Shown: piece after piece, positions 7,949 through 16,314 of the stretch
Numbering within the stretch: position 1 is the first letter of the stretch
Layout: each line of letters starts with the position of its first letter
Source of the DNA: JACJWR01 sp964474045
GTDB lineage: Bacteria > Actinomycetota > Actinomycetes > S36-B12 > UBA10799
Direction: 5' to 3'
NCBI GenBank assembly: GCA_964474045.1
Contig: CAYYRC010000016.1
Span: 13,728 to 77,727, forward strand
DNA length: 64,000 bases
Translations under genes and position numbers: made by a program
Notes under the pieces: model-generated
Databases searched by the model: none
What the model saw: only the letters and a program-made list of their open reading frames with translations
Told to the model about the DNA's origin: nothing

Positions 7949-8007
7949 GGCCGAGGGCGGCGACCCCGTGCCAGGACGCCGCCCGCTGGCCGATGACAGG
8001 AGGATGC

Positions 8008-8760
8008 ATGGCCGCGCGTTCGGGCGTTGGAGCAGGGGCCGTTGGAGGGGATTCGGCTCCGGGCACCCGCGCGGGCTTGGAGTTGGCGCGGCTTGGGGCG
8101 CTGGCGGCCCAGCACCGCCAGGCCGGGCATGACTCCCGCGAGGGCATCCTGCGGCTGGTCGAGGCGCACGGGGCGCCAGTTCTCGTCGAGCAGCTCGCCG
8201 AGGTCACCGGGCTGCATCACAACACGGTCCGCTCGCACTTGGACGTGCTCATGACCGAGGGTCGCGTCAACCGCACCCGGGTGCGGACCGGCGGTCGCGG
8301 CCGCCCGCCCTGGCAGTACGAGGCGGTCACCGCCGGGCGGCTCTCGGATGTCGGCCGGGAGCTGGCGGCGCTGTTGGGGCAGCCCGGTGCTGAGGGGTCT
8401 GCCGCCGACGTCGTGGCGGCCTGGGCCTCGGTGGCGGACCGCGACGAACCGGCCGCCAGCCCGGACGAGGCGGTGGCCGGCGCCGCCAAGACCATGACGG
8501 AACTGGGGTTCGACGCGGTGGTGTCGGAGACCGGCGACGCCATGGTCCTGCGTCGATGCCCCTTCGCGGCGCTGGTGCGCGAGGACCCTGGCGTCTGCCG
8601 TCTGCATGCCGCGATGGTGCAGCGATTGTTCGACCGTGGCGGCCAGGACATCGCCGTCGAGCGGGTGGAGGTCTGGCCGCGGCCGGATTCCTGCGTCATC
8701 CGCCTGCAACGCGGAGATGTCCGACCGTTCGCCGTGATCGAGGCCAGCCCTAGTCGGTGA
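8008..8760 (+). CDS. Winged-helix transcriptional regulator (COG2345/SufR-like)
   Basis: A 250-residue DNA-binding protein. A helix-turn-helix occupies roughly residues 38-95, with a recognition region TGLHHNTVRSHLDVL and a wing containing GGRGRPP. The C-terminal half ends with RRCPFAALVREDPGVCRLH and a late DSC, the cysteine pattern seen in COG2345 regulators related to SufR, where cysteines bind an iron-sulphur cluster. It may therefore sense iron-sulphur status, redox or metal. Its place directly after copA-copZ suggests it could regulate copper genes, but that is inference from position. The ATG at 8008 lies four bases after ACAGGAGG. The 3' end overlaps the convergent TRIC-channel gene by 11 bases. 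Confidence 0.8.
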   Translation: MAARSGVGAGAVGGDSAPGTRAGLELARLGALAAQHRQAGHDSREGILRLVEAHGAPVLVEQLAEVTGLHHNTVRSHLDVLMTEGRVNRTRVRTGGRGRPPWQYEAVTAGRLSDVGRELAALLGQPGAEGSAADVVAAWASVADRDEPAASPDEAVAGAAKTMTELGFDAVVSETGDAMVLRRCPFAALVREDPGVCRLHAAMVQRLFDRGGQDIAVERVEVWPRPDSCVIRLQRGDVRPFAVIEASPSR

Positions 8761-9391
8761 CCTCGGCCGGAACGTACTCGCCGGGCAGATGCGGCACTGT
8801 CCAACCGCGTCGATTGCCCAGGACCCGAAGCAGGATGAACACCAGGGCGGCGGCGATCTCGGCAGCCGCGACCAGGTCGAAGTAGCCGATCGCCAGGAAC
8901 ACCACCGAGGCTGTCAGCAGGCACAGGGCCAGATAGGCCCCGCCGGCGTGGCCGAACATGTCGACCCGGGTCAGGATGCCCACGGTGAGGGTGCCCCCGA
9001 CTGCGGTGATGACCCCGATCAGGACGATCGAGATCGCAGGGTTCTGGTATGAGTGGGCCTTCTCCAGCCCGATGAGCAACAGCAGCGCCGTCACCAGGTT
9101 GCGCAGCCACCTGGTGGTGGTCTCGCTCGTGTAACGCGTTCGCAGCAGGCCGCCCACGAGGGCGCCCGCCAGCGCCACAGGCACGAAGTACCAGTAGTCG
9201 AAGGCCGCGGGCTCGATGTTCAGGATGACGTCGCGCCAGATGCCGCCTCCCAAGCCGAACACCAGCCCGATGCCCAGCACCCCGACCGCGGACATCCCGC
9301 GGGCGCTGAAGAAGGCGGCCCCGAAGAGCGCGGCCAGGAAGATCGTCGGCAGCTCCAGGTAGAGCGAGACGCCGTGCGCGGCGTGTTCCAC
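8750..9391 (-). CDS. Trimeric intracellular cation (TRIC) channel family protein
   Basis: A 213-residue membrane protein of the TRIC/UPF0126 (YicG) family. Prokaryotic TRIC proteins form trimeric K+-permeable channels. The family has two three-helix repeats plus a seventh helix, and about seven hydrophobic segments are visible. GGGIWRD in the first repeat and the glycine-rich GGTLTVGILTR in the second match the family's pore-lining GGG motifs. The GTG at 9391 is preceded by GGAGGAG. The C-terminus is hydrophilic and its coding end overlaps the regulator gene by 11 bases. Confidence 0.88.
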   Translation of the reverse strand: MEHAAHGVSLYLELPTIFLAALFGAAFFSARGMSAVGVLGIGLVFGLGGGIWRDVILNIEPAAFDYWYFVPVALAGALVGGLLRTRYTSETTTRWLRNLVTALLLLIGLEKAHSYQNPAISIVLIGVITAVGGTLTVGILTRVDMFGHAGGAYLALCLLTASVVFLAIGYFDLVAAAEIAAALVFILLRVLGNRRGWTVPHLPGEYVPAEVTD

Positions 9392-9556
9392 TTTCAGCTC
9401 CTCCTCCTGCTGCTGCCAGGAACCTCACGCTACCGGTCGTGCGCTACTGCGGCGCGCGAGCGAAGCGGGTCCTTTCACCCTCCGGCGCCACTAGACGCAG
9501 ACCTACGCTGGAGGTGTAGGCACGCTCGTCTCGTGAACCCCGAGGGGGTGATCCGG

Positions 9557-10279
9557 GTGCTCGGACCAATGGTTATCGCAATGTTGCTGCCCATGGCTGT
9601 CATCGGGGTCTTCTGCCTGGTGCGGCGCGATCCGCCCCGGTGCGCCCGATTCGCCCGCTGGGTTGCGCTCGTGACTGCTGTCCTGGTCGGTCTGTTGGTT
9701 GGACTGTTCCTCGCCGGCGAGGCGCTGACTGAACCAGGTGGACTCCGCGGCGCCCTGCTCGTGGCGTGCTGGATGGTGCCGTTGGCCGTGCTCACCGTAA
9801 TTGCGTGGCGGGCGCCGCGCTCCGCGCCGGTCGTCCTGGGGACCTGCGCCGGCGCGGCCGCCGTGTTGACCCTGTCTGAACCCCTGCTTGCCGAGCAGTG
9901 GCGTGCCTGGGAGAACAGCGTCGGCCCGGTGCTGGGGGTGGTCAGTTTCATCCTGCTGGTGCCGTTGGCCGTCATGGGTGTGCGCCGCCCGGCGCTTGCC
10001 GGTGCGCTGCTGCTCGGCCTGGCAGCCCTTGGGCTCGTGGTCGAGTCGATCGGGATGCTCGGGTCTGGCGCGCCGTTGGCCGCGGCCGCGGGGGGCTCCT
10101 CGGCGGCGCTTGCCCTGCCGCTGGCCGTGGTCGGCGTCCTGCTGCTGGTCGCAGCCGGCTTGGGCCGAATCGGCTCAAGGGACCGGACCCCGCCGAGCTC
10201 ACGACCGCATGACTCGCCCGGACCTGCGCTGGAGCGGCTAGATTCACCCCAGGATTCCCCTTCGGAGGCGCCCAGGTGA
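9557..10279 (+). CDS. Hypothetical polytopic membrane protein
   Basis: About 240 residues with some seven hydrophobic stretches and a short hydrophilic, Pro/Ser-rich C-terminus. I recognise no family. The start is uncertain. GTG 9557 is chosen because GAGGGG at 9542-9547 is nine bases upstream; GTG 9533 and ATG 9569 are alternatives in the same frame, and the frame stays open further upstream only as an antisense shadow of the TRIC gene. Its stop overlaps the start of the next gene (GTGA), so the two are translationally coupled and may work together in the membrane. Confidence 0.65.
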   Translation: MLGPMVIAMLLPMAVIGVFCLVRRDPPRCARFARWVALVTAVLVGLLVGLFLAGEALTEPGGLRGALLVACWMVPLAVLTVIAWRAPRSAPVVLGTCAGAAAVLTLSEPLLAEQWRAWENSVGPVLGVVSFILLVPLAVMGVRRPALAGALLLGLAALGLVVESIGMLGSGAPLAAAAGGSSAALALPLAVVGVLLLVAAGLGRIGSRDRTPPSSRPHDSPGPALERLDSPQDSPSEAPR

Positions 10280-10794
10280 CCCAGGAACAGTCGCTACCCC
10301 AGGACCCAGCACAGCCCCAGCAAAGCCCTCGACCTGCAGCCATGCTCATGATCGCGACCTACGTGGTGGGCGCCGTGGGCGCCTTCATCGGGTTCGCCAC
10401 GCTTCAGTCCAAGCCGCCGTCGCTCACCTGGGCGGTGCTGTTGGCAGTCGGGGCCGCCGGGGTGCTGTCGTTCGTCCGGCACTCGATCCTGCACCGCTCC
10501 GATGCGGCTCGGATGGGCTGGACCTCGGCCGGGCGGAACAACTTCCAGATCGAGGTCGGCCTCGCCAACCTGGCCTGGGGGGTCGTGGCGCTGCTAGCCG
10601 CGCTCCTGGGCTGGGGCCTGCGCGCTGAGGCCACCACTCTGCTCGTCTTCGGCTGCTACCTGGCTGGGGTGTCCTTGATGCTCGTGACGACGCCCTCGGC
10701 CGACCGCACCAGGCCCTGGCGTCAGGTGGTCGGCATGGGCGCCTATGCGGTCGTCCTGCTCTGGCTGGGGTTCGCCGGGATGGCCGCCAGTTAG
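10276..10794 (+). CDS. DUF6790-like membrane protein
   Basis: A 172-residue membrane protein. It starts with GTG overlapping the previous stop (GTGA) and GGAGG seven bases upstream. After a Gln/Pro-rich 20-residue start it has about four to five hydrophobic segments. The central stretch MGWTSAGRNNFQIEVGLANLAWG resembles the signature of the DUF6790 family, in which a hydrophilic loop with FQxEVGxANL follows a helix pair. The function is unknown. The 3' end overlaps the convergent GTPase gene by four bases. Confidence 0.6.
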   Translation: MTQEQSLPQDPAQPQQSPRPAAMLMIATYVVGAVGAFIGFATLQSKPPSLTWAVLLAVGAAGVLSFVRHSILHRSDAARMGWTSAGRNNFQIEVGLANLAWGVVALLAALLGWGLRAEATTLLVFGCYLAGVSLMLVTTPSADRTRPWRQVVGMGAYAVVLLWLGFAGMAAS

Positions 10795-12317
10795 TCCGTC
10801 CGCCCGCGGGACTTCTTGTCCCGGCGCTTCGTCAGGCGGTCGTCCACCATCCGGATGATCTTCGGCAGCCGGGTCTGCAGATTGTCGCCGAACGCCTCGG
10901 CCATCGCCTGCGGGTCATCCACGGCGGGCGGCTGCGGGTAGGACTCCAGCCAGTATTGCTCGCAAGTGTCCAGCCAGGACTCGCCCAGCGCGCGCGTCAC
11001 CCGGCCGGCGGCGACGCCGGCGCCCACGCTGGTCCGGCGCCCCGGGGCGCCGTCGGTCTCGATCACGATCTCCACCTGCGGCTCGTCGTCCTCGTCTGCC
11101 ACGTGGGGGCCCGCCGCCGCCCCGGCCTTCGGCGTGCTGCGCCGGCGCCGCCAGCTGTCGAACTTGTCAGCCAGGGCGGCCGGACCGCGCCGCTCAGGGA
11201 CCGGCGTGGACGCGGGTTCAGGCTCGGCGTTGCGGAGATCGTCTAGCGCAGATGCCGCCGCGTCCGCCGGCGCCAGCTGTGGGGCCCCTGCCTTCGCCTT
11301 GCGCTGCTTCGACTTCTCGCCCATCGTGCTCGCGCCGTTGACGGCCAGCGCCACGACCGACACCGCCGGTGACAGCGGCAGCAGCAGCAGTCCATTGCGC
11401 TGCCAGGAGATCATCTTGCGCATGCGCATGACGGTGGGCGTGCTGGCCAGCACCTGCCGGCTCTGCGTCTCGGGGATCTCGTAGATCGCTGCGACGGTGG
11501 CGAACATGGCCACCCACTCCTCGGTCATGGACTTCTGCCGCCATCGGGCCCTGATCCGGCTGGCCGACTCCTCAACCACGTGGTCGGCCGCCTGCCGCTT
11601 GAACTTCCGGTTGACCTGTTGCGCGGCTGCCAGGGCGTTGCGGACTCCCTCTGGTGCGAGTGCCGAGGTCTCCTGCAGCAACTCGTCCAGGCCGTGCGAC
11701 GGCACGTCGGCGAAGGGGTCGGCGGCGGCGTTGACGTGGAACAGGCGGCCTCGCACGGGCAGGTGCAGCGCATTGATCTCGCGGGCGAGGGCCTGGGCAT
11801 CGGGATGGATCTTCCCCTCCGCGGTGAGCGGCGTCTGCGTCATCACCAGCACCACGGGGATCCCCAGCTTCGCCACCCGCCGGATGAACTCCTCCTCGGC
11901 CGGCTGGATGCGACGATCCCCCGCACGCACGCAGTACCAGATCACATGGATCTGCTCGGTCGGGTCGCCGACGCGGTTGCGCTCGATGAAGCGGGTCAAC
12001 TCGGCAAGGATCGCTCCCATGTTGGAACCGAGTTCCAGGCCCTTGGTGTCGTAGACGCCCAGGGTGGAGGTCTCCTGGCGGTAGAGGAACGAGGTCTGGG
12101 TGACCGGCTCGCCGATTCCGGTGGGTGCCAACTGGGTGCCGAACACGGCGTTGACCAGGGTGCTCTTGCCTGCGCCGGTGATGCCGAACAGGCCCAGGTT
12201 GAAGCGTTGGAAGGACTCCCGGGCCGCGGCGTAGCCGGCCTCGACCGCCGCCTGGGTCAGCACCCCCTGGCCGGAGTCCGGTGGCGGGGGCTGCTGCTGG
12301 CCCGCGCGGTCGGTCAC
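10791..12317 (-). CDS. Era/YcjF-like GTPase with membrane-associated C-terminal region
   Basis: A 508-residue protein with a TRAFAC-class GTPase domain at about residues 35-235. The P-loop is GITGAGKST, switch II region YDTKG, and a degenerate G4 VMTQT stands where NKxD is usual. A hydrophobic patch LLLLPLSPAVSVVAL lies near residue 330, and the C-terminal third is charged and low in complexity (REPEP, RRRRS). The GTG start overlaps the stop of the upstream paralogue (GTGA), so the two are translationally coupled. The shared switch and CVRAGD(R/H)R segments show that the two genes arose by duplication. Related proteins occur in stress-linked or phage-defence-like settings, but no such partner is visible here. 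Confidence 0.75.
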   Translation of the reverse strand: MTDRAGQQQPPPPDSGQGVLTQAAVEAGYAAARESFQRFNLGLFGITGAGKSTLVNAVFGTQLAPTGIGEPVTQTSFLYRQETSTLGVYDTKGLELGSNMGAILAELTRFIERNRVGDPTEQIHVIWYCVRAGDRRIQPAEEEFIRRVAKLGIPVVLVMTQTPLTAEGKIHPDAQALAREINALHLPVRGRLFHVNAAADPFADVPSHGLDELLQETSALAPEGVRNALAAAQQVNRKFKRQAADHVVEESASRIRARWRQKSMTEEWVAMFATVAAIYEIPETQSRQVLASTPTVMRMRKMISWQRNGLLLLPLSPAVSVVALAVNGASTMGEKSKQRKAKAGAPQLAPADAAASALDDLRNAEPEPASTPVPERRGPAALADKFDSWRRRRSTPKAGAAAGPHVADEDDEPQVEIVIETDGAPGRRTSVGAGVAAGRVTRALGESWLDTCEQYWLESYPQPPAVDDPQAMAEAFGDNLQTRLPKIIRMVDDRLTKRRDKKSRGRTD

Positions 12318-13477
12318 GCCTGGTCGTCCTTCTTGCGCATGTTGTTCAGCGAGCTGGAGAACATCTTGCGGAACTCGTCCACGAACACGCTGCGGATCTT
12401 GCCGTTGTCCATCTGCTCCAGCGGCCCGAACTTGCCGTCCAGCATCATCCCGCACACCCGTGCCCAGGCCTCGCCCATCGCGTAGGTGAACGACGATGCC
12501 ACGGCGGCCGACACGGCCCCGCCCGCGACGGTGCCCGCCCCGGGGATGAACTTCAGGGTGTTGACCACGAGGGCCCGGCCCGCGTTGGTGGCGGCCGCGG
12601 ACGCCGCCAGGCTGGCCGCAAGGGCGGCGTCCATCGGCACGCGGTAGATCTGCGCGATGGCGGCCATCATCCCGGTCTGGATGGGCACCAGCAGCGCTGC
12701 GTCGCTGAAGGGGATGGGCGAGGCTCCCACGGAGGCGGCGAGGCCGGCGGCGACCTTGATGCGGACCCGGGCGGCCTTGAGCTTGAGGTCGCGGTCGACG
12801 ATCTGCGCCGCCGCCAGCGCCGACTTGGCCGCCTCTGGCGCCGCCTGGTAGGTGGCCGCTACGAGTTCGTTGATCCCGTGGGACTCATAGCCCAGCGTCG
12901 GGTCCGGCAGCGCCGCGGTCAGGAACGGCCGGCCCAGGTAGATCGGCAGGTTCTGGTTGTACAGGAACTGCGCGAACTCTGCGTGCTCCGGTCGGAACAC
13001 CTCGCCCTTCTTGTGGACCTGCGTGAGCACCAGGAACACCGGGATGCCCAACTCGTGCAGGCCGCTGATGAACTCCCGCTCCGCGGGTTCGAGGCGGTGG
13101 TCCCCGGCCCGCACGCAGTAGTACGCGGCGTGGATGTGCTCGGCGGCGTCCGCGGTGCGCTTGGAGTCGATCAGGGACCGCAGCTCAGCGAGGATCTCGT
13201 CCGCGGAGAGCCCGAGCTCGAAGCCCCGGGTGTCGTAGAGGCCGAGCGTCCCGGAGCGGGATACGTAGAGGCTGCTGGACTGGGTGACCGGGCGGCCGGT
13301 GCCGGTGCGGGCCACGCTCTCGCCGAAGATGCGGTTGATCAGGGTGCTCTTGCCGACCCCGGTCTTGCCGAAGACGGCGAGGTTGAACCGCCCGAGCTTG
13401 CGGCTCTCCTCCTCCCACTGGCCGCGGGCGTCGGTGTTGTTGACGATCGAGTCGAATCCGCCTGCGCTGCTGTCCAC
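12314..13477 (-). CDS. GTPase with DUF697 (YcjF-like) C-terminal domain
   Basis: A 387-residue protein, first of a tandem pair. The GTPase domain (about residues 28-215) has P-loop GKTGVGKST, switch II YDTRG and LTQV in the G4 region in place of NKxD. Residues about 240-350 form a DUF697-like membrane-interacting domain with the recognisable ASPIPFSDAALLVPIQTGMMAAIAQIY stretch followed by alanine-rich amphipathic helices and FIPGAGTVAGG. DUF697 GTPases associate with the membrane; their role is not established. The GTG at 13477 follows GGGAGGG. It overlaps the second GTPase by four bases. Confidence 0.8.
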   Translation of the reverse strand: MDSSAGGFDSIVNNTDARGQWEEESRKLGRFNLAVFGKTGVGKSTLINRIFGESVARTGTGRPVTQSSSLYVSRSGTLGLYDTRGFELGLSADEILAELRSLIDSKRTADAAEHIHAAYYCVRAGDHRLEPAEREFISGLHELGIPVFLVLTQVHKKGEVFRPEHAEFAQFLYNQNLPIYLGRPFLTAALPDPTLGYESHGINELVAATYQAAPEAAKSALAAAQIVDRDLKLKAARVRIKVAAGLAASVGASPIPFSDAALLVPIQTGMMAAIAQIYRVPMDAALAASLAASAAATNAGRALVVNTLKFIPGAGTVAGGAVSAAVASSFTYAMGEAWARVCGMMLDGKFGPLEQMDNGKIRSVFVDEFRKMFSSSLNNMRKKDDQA

Positions 13478-13637
13478 TGACCCTCCCGGGTGAAGCTGGT
13501 GCCCGTGCGGCCACGGTAGCGGCAGGGCCAGTCACACAGCAAAACTCCAGTGGCCGCCCGTTTACTCCCACCGCACAGTTCCCGATCTGCGGGAGGTGTG
13601 AGTGGCGCCCTCGGGGAACGTGTGATGGCCTTGGGCG

Positions 13638-14348
13638 GTGGCAGGCGACGACGGCTCGGGGACACCCGTGGGGCGCAGGGTGGTGCTGTCCATGCTGGGC
13701 CTGGGAGCACTTGGGGTGGCCTTCGGCTCCCGGCTTGCCGGGGCCGTGTCCGAGGTCGGGCGCAACGACCCGACGGGGCTCACCGGTCTGCTGCCGGCGG
13801 CGGGGGGCTTCCGGTACTACTCCGTCGTGAGCCAGGACCCCGTGGTTGCGCCCGCCGACTACCGCCTGCGGGTGGGCGGCCGCGTGGCCGCTCCGCGCGA
13901 GTTCACCTTCGCCGAACTCGCGGCGATGCCGCAGACGGAGCTGATCCGGGACTTCCAGTGCGTGACCGGCTGGCGGGTTCCGCAGGTCGCGTGGTCCGGT
14001 GTGCTGCTGCGCGAGGTGCTGGCGGCGGCCGGCGCTGACACCGCCGGCGCAGCCGCGGTCAACCTGACCTCCTTCGACGGTGAGTACACCGAGTCGCTGA
14101 CCATGGAGCAGGCGCTTCGCGACGACGTGCTCGTGGCCCTGACCCTGGACGGCGCCCCGGTGACGAATGCCCATGGCGGGCCCGTGCGGCTCTACGTGGC
14201 GGCCATGTACGGCTACAAGTCGCTCAAGTGGCTCGGGGGGATCGACGTCGCAGGCCAGATCGTCCCCGGTTACTGGGAGGTTCGGGGATACGACGCAGAT
14301 GCCTGGGTGGGGGAGTCCAATGGGCGAGATGACGCCCCCACCGCCTGA
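13638..14348 (+). CDS. Tat-exported molybdopterin-dependent oxidoreductase (sulfite oxidase/YedY family)
   Basis: A 236-residue enzyme with the oxidoreductase molybdopterin-binding domain. A twin-arginine signal (Arg13-Arg14 followed by a hydrophobic run to about residue 37) indicates folded export by Tat with cofactor bound. Cys108 in FQCVTGW is the conserved Mo ligand, and the family GGPVRLYVAAMYGYKSLKWL stretch follows. It is shorter than sulfite oxidases because the dimerisation domain is missing, as in YedY/MsrP. MsrP repairs methionine sulphoxide, but the substrate here is unproven. The GTG start lacks a clear ribosome site; an upstream in-frame GTG at 13602 runs into a stop. The following cytochrome gene overlaps it by 29 bases. 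Confidence 0.85.
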   Translation: MAGDDGSGTPVGRRVVLSMLGLGALGVAFGSRLAGAVSEVGRNDPTGLTGLLPAAGGFRYYSVVSQDPVVAPADYRLRVGGRVAAPREFTFAELAAMPQTELIRDFQCVTGWRVPQVAWSGVLLREVLAAAGADTAGAAAVNLTSFDGEYTESLTMEQALRDDVLVALTLDGAPVTNAHGGPVRLYVAAMYGYKSLKWLGGIDVAGQIVPGYWEVRGYDADAWVGESNGRDDAPTA

Positions 14349-15033
14349 CCCGCCGCAGCCGACGGCCGGGGCGCCGGCGGCCAGCGCCAGCAGGCTTTTG
14401 CGCTTCAGCCGGGCGGAGCGCTGGGTGCATCGCAGCTTCGCGCTGCTCATGGGCGTCTGCTTGGCGTCGGCCGCCCTGCTCTACCTGCCCGGACTCAGCG
14501 GCCTGGTGGGCCAGCGCGACATCGTCCGGCTCGTCCATGTCGTCTGCGGCTTCGCCCTGCCCATTCCGCTGCTCGTGGGGTACGCGGCCTCGCGGAGCTT
14601 CCGGGCCGACGTCAGAAGGCTCAACCGCTTCGGTCAAGTCGACCGCGAGTGGCTGCGGCCGCGGAACGAGGCGCGCGCGGCGCTCCCGGTCGGCAAGTTC
14701 AATGCCGGCCAGAAGCTCAACTCAGCCTTCACCCTCGGCGCCACCCTCGTGATGCTGGCGACGGGGGCGATGCTGACGTTCCCGGATCCCTTTGCCGACA
14801 ACGTGCGCACAGGAGCCGTCTTCACCCACGACTGGTTGGCCCTCGCAGTCGCTGTCGTGGTCGTGGGGCACATGTACAAGGCGCTGGCCGACGAGGGTGC
14901 GCGCCTCGGCATGCGGACGGGCTGGGTTGACGTGGAATGGGCGGAGCGGGAGCACCCGGGGTGGCTGGCGCAGGCCGAAGGCGGGGGCGATCCGGGCCGG
15001 CACCAGCCGCCGGCGGCAGCCACCGATCAGTGA
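14320..15033 (+). CDS. Membrane cytochrome b partner of the molybdopterin enzyme
   Basis: A 237-residue membrane protein of the cytochrome b561/formate dehydrogenase gamma-like type. A proline-rich start is followed by four hydrophobic helices. Candidate haem-ligand histidines lie in the first helix (RWVHRSF), the second (VHVVCGF), and the last (THDWLAL and VGHMYKAL). It probably passes electrons between the quinone pool and the exported molybdopterin subunit, as YedZ/MsrQ does for YedY/MsrP, although this protein is not a MsrQ homologue by eye. ATG 14320 has GGGGGAG five bases upstream and lies inside the preceding gene, so the two are translationally coupled. Confidence 0.78.
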   Translation: MGEMTPPPPDPPQPTAGAPAASASRLLRFSRAERWVHRSFALLMGVCLASAALLYLPGLSGLVGQRDIVRLVHVVCGFALPIPLLVGYAASRSFRADVRRLNRFGQVDREWLRPRNEARAALPVGKFNAGQKLNSAFTLGATLVMLATGAMLTFPDPFADNVRTGAVFTHDWLALAVAVVVVGHMYKALADEGARLGMRTGWVDVEWAEREHPGWLAQAEGGGDPGRHQPPAAATDQ

Positions 15034-15076
15034 CGGCGCTGCCGTCGCTGGCCGCCCGCGGCCGCCGGGCTGGCGC

Positions 15077-15616
15077 CTACTTGCCCTCGTGCGCCATCGA
15101 GTCGATCACTGCGGTGATAGCCAGCACGATCACCGGGTCCACGTCGGCGTCCACCTCGACGCCGTAGGTGTCGGCGATGCGGAACCAGCGCTTGGAGACC
15201 TCGGCGATCTTCTCGGAGTCGTTCTCGATGGTGTACTCGTGGTCCACGATGTTGCCCTGAACCTTGAGGTCCGGCCCATCCCCGATCTTGACCGTCCAGC
15301 GCTCGCGCAGCGGCGCGATCATGGCCTTCTTGACGGTGGCGACGTTGTTGCCGTTGGGGTCCTCGATGGCCATCGTGTCGCGGACCCGGGCGATGCGCTG
15401 CTGCAGCTTGAGCAGCTCACGGCCGTTGGCGTCCTCGAAGATGATCGTGTCGCGAACGCGCAGCGCCTTGCCGTTGACCTTGTACACGCGGTTGCCGTTG
15501 TCATCCTCGATCCAGGAGTCGTCCCCGATGGCGACGAGCTTCTGGCGCATGCGGTAGTGAACCTTCTCCTCCCGGCGCTCGGCTCGGCGATCCTGGATGC
15601 GGTCGCGAAGGCCCAT
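15077..15616 (-). CDS. LURP-one-related / phospholipid-scramblase-like protein
   Basis: A 179-residue cytoplasmic protein of the LURP-one-related (LOR) family, with a tubby-like beta-barrel fold. It is made of successive beta-hairpin repeats such as DDSWIEDDNGNRVYKVNGKAL, IFEDANGRELLKLQQRI and IEDPNGNNVATVKKA, followed by a late helix (DPVIVLAITAVIDSM) that normally plugs the barrel. Bacterial function is unknown. The ATG at 15616 has GAGGAGA seven bases upstream. The next small gene on the same strand begins about 300 bases upstream, so they could share a transcript. Confidence 0.82.
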   Translation of the reverse strand: MGLRDRIQDRRAERREEKVHYRMRQKLVAIGDDSWIEDDNGNRVYKVNGKALRVRDTIIFEDANGRELLKLQQRIARVRDTMAIEDPNGNNVATVKKAMIAPLRERWTVKIGDGPDLKVQGNIVDHEYTIENDSEKIAEVSKRWFRIADTYGVEVDADVDPVIVLAITAVIDSMAHEGK

Positions 15617-15668
15617 GGGTGCTCTCCTCGGTTCTCTCGGGTCTGGCGGGGTGTGGTCTGGTGCGGAG

Positions 15669-15914
15669 TTACTTGGACTTGTAGCGTCGGCGTCCCAGGG
15701 CGAATCCGGCGATGCCGCCGGCCAGCAGTACCAGCAGCAGCATGATCCACGCAGGTGCGACCACGGTGAACCAGAGCCACTTCAGCGCGATGTCGTCGGT
15801 GTTGCTGAAAACGAAGATGAGGGCGATCAGCGCGATGACCAGCGCCACGACACGCTTGGGGGTGAAGAGCGACTCCACCTTCTGTGATGTCGACTGGTTG
15901 TCATTCTGTGACAT
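15669..15914 (-). CDS. LapA/DUF1049 domain small membrane protein
   Basis: An 81-residue protein with two transmembrane helices: RVVALVIALIALIFVFSNTD, then a short loop ALKWLWFTV and PAWIMLLLVLLAGGIAGFALG ending in a basic RRRYK tail. This is the DUF1049 (LapA, lipopolysaccharide assembly protein A-like) pattern. In Gram-positives the role is unknown. The ATG has GGAAGG six bases upstream. It lies 52 bases upstream of the LURP-one gene on the same strand. Confidence 0.82.
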   Translation of the reverse strand: MSQNDNQSTSQKVESLFTPKRVVALVIALIALIFVFSNTDDIALKWLWFTVVAPAWIMLLLVLLAGGIAGFALGRRRYKSK

Positions 15915-16008
15915 CGCGTGCCTTCCATCGCCCGTTCATCGCAGCAGCGTGGCATAGCAGGAGGGTGCGCCGCATCCCGGCGAGCGGGCAGGGTGCTGCG
16001 TGGACGGA

Positions 16009-16314
16009 CTAGTCCTGACCGTTCATCCCGCGCACCACCAGCACGCCGAGGATGCCCAGCGCCAGGGCGCCGAATGTCGCCACGGCGATCCCGGAGCCGT
16101 ACTCCAGGCTGGAGCTGAGGGATTGCACGTTTATCGCCAGGGTGCGGTCGGAGACGAGCGCGGTGGTGTCTGCCGAGGCATCCATGGCCGCGCTCGCGAG
16201 CAGCGCGATGGCGGCGAGCGCGAACATCGCCACACTGGCGATGAAGGCCGCGAACAGCGGGTTGTGCCCAGCATCGTCCAGGTCTGACTCGAGGGCGATT
16301 GCGTCGAATTCCAT
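16009..16314 (-). CDS. Hypothetical two-helix membrane protein
   Basis: About 101 residues. An acidic N-terminus (MEFDAIALESDLDDAG) is followed by one hydrophobic helix rich in Ala, a polar loop of some 35 residues, and a second helix FGALALGILGVLVV near the C-terminus. I recognise no family. The ATG at 16314 has GAGG eight bases upstream and is preferred to the in-frame ATG at 16365, which lacks a site. Confidence 0.55.
   Translation of the reverse strand: MEFDAIALESDLDDAGHNPLFAAFIASVAMFALAAIALLASAAMDASADTTALVSDRTLAINVQSLSSSLEYGSGIAVATFGALALGILGVLVVRGMNGQD

Noticed and set aside
9053..9532. Extension of the membrane protein at 9557 upstream to 9053
   Set aside because: The extra ~160 codons are Gln/Arg/His-rich and overlap the TRIC channel gene on the other strand; the hydrophobic protein begins only after 9533.
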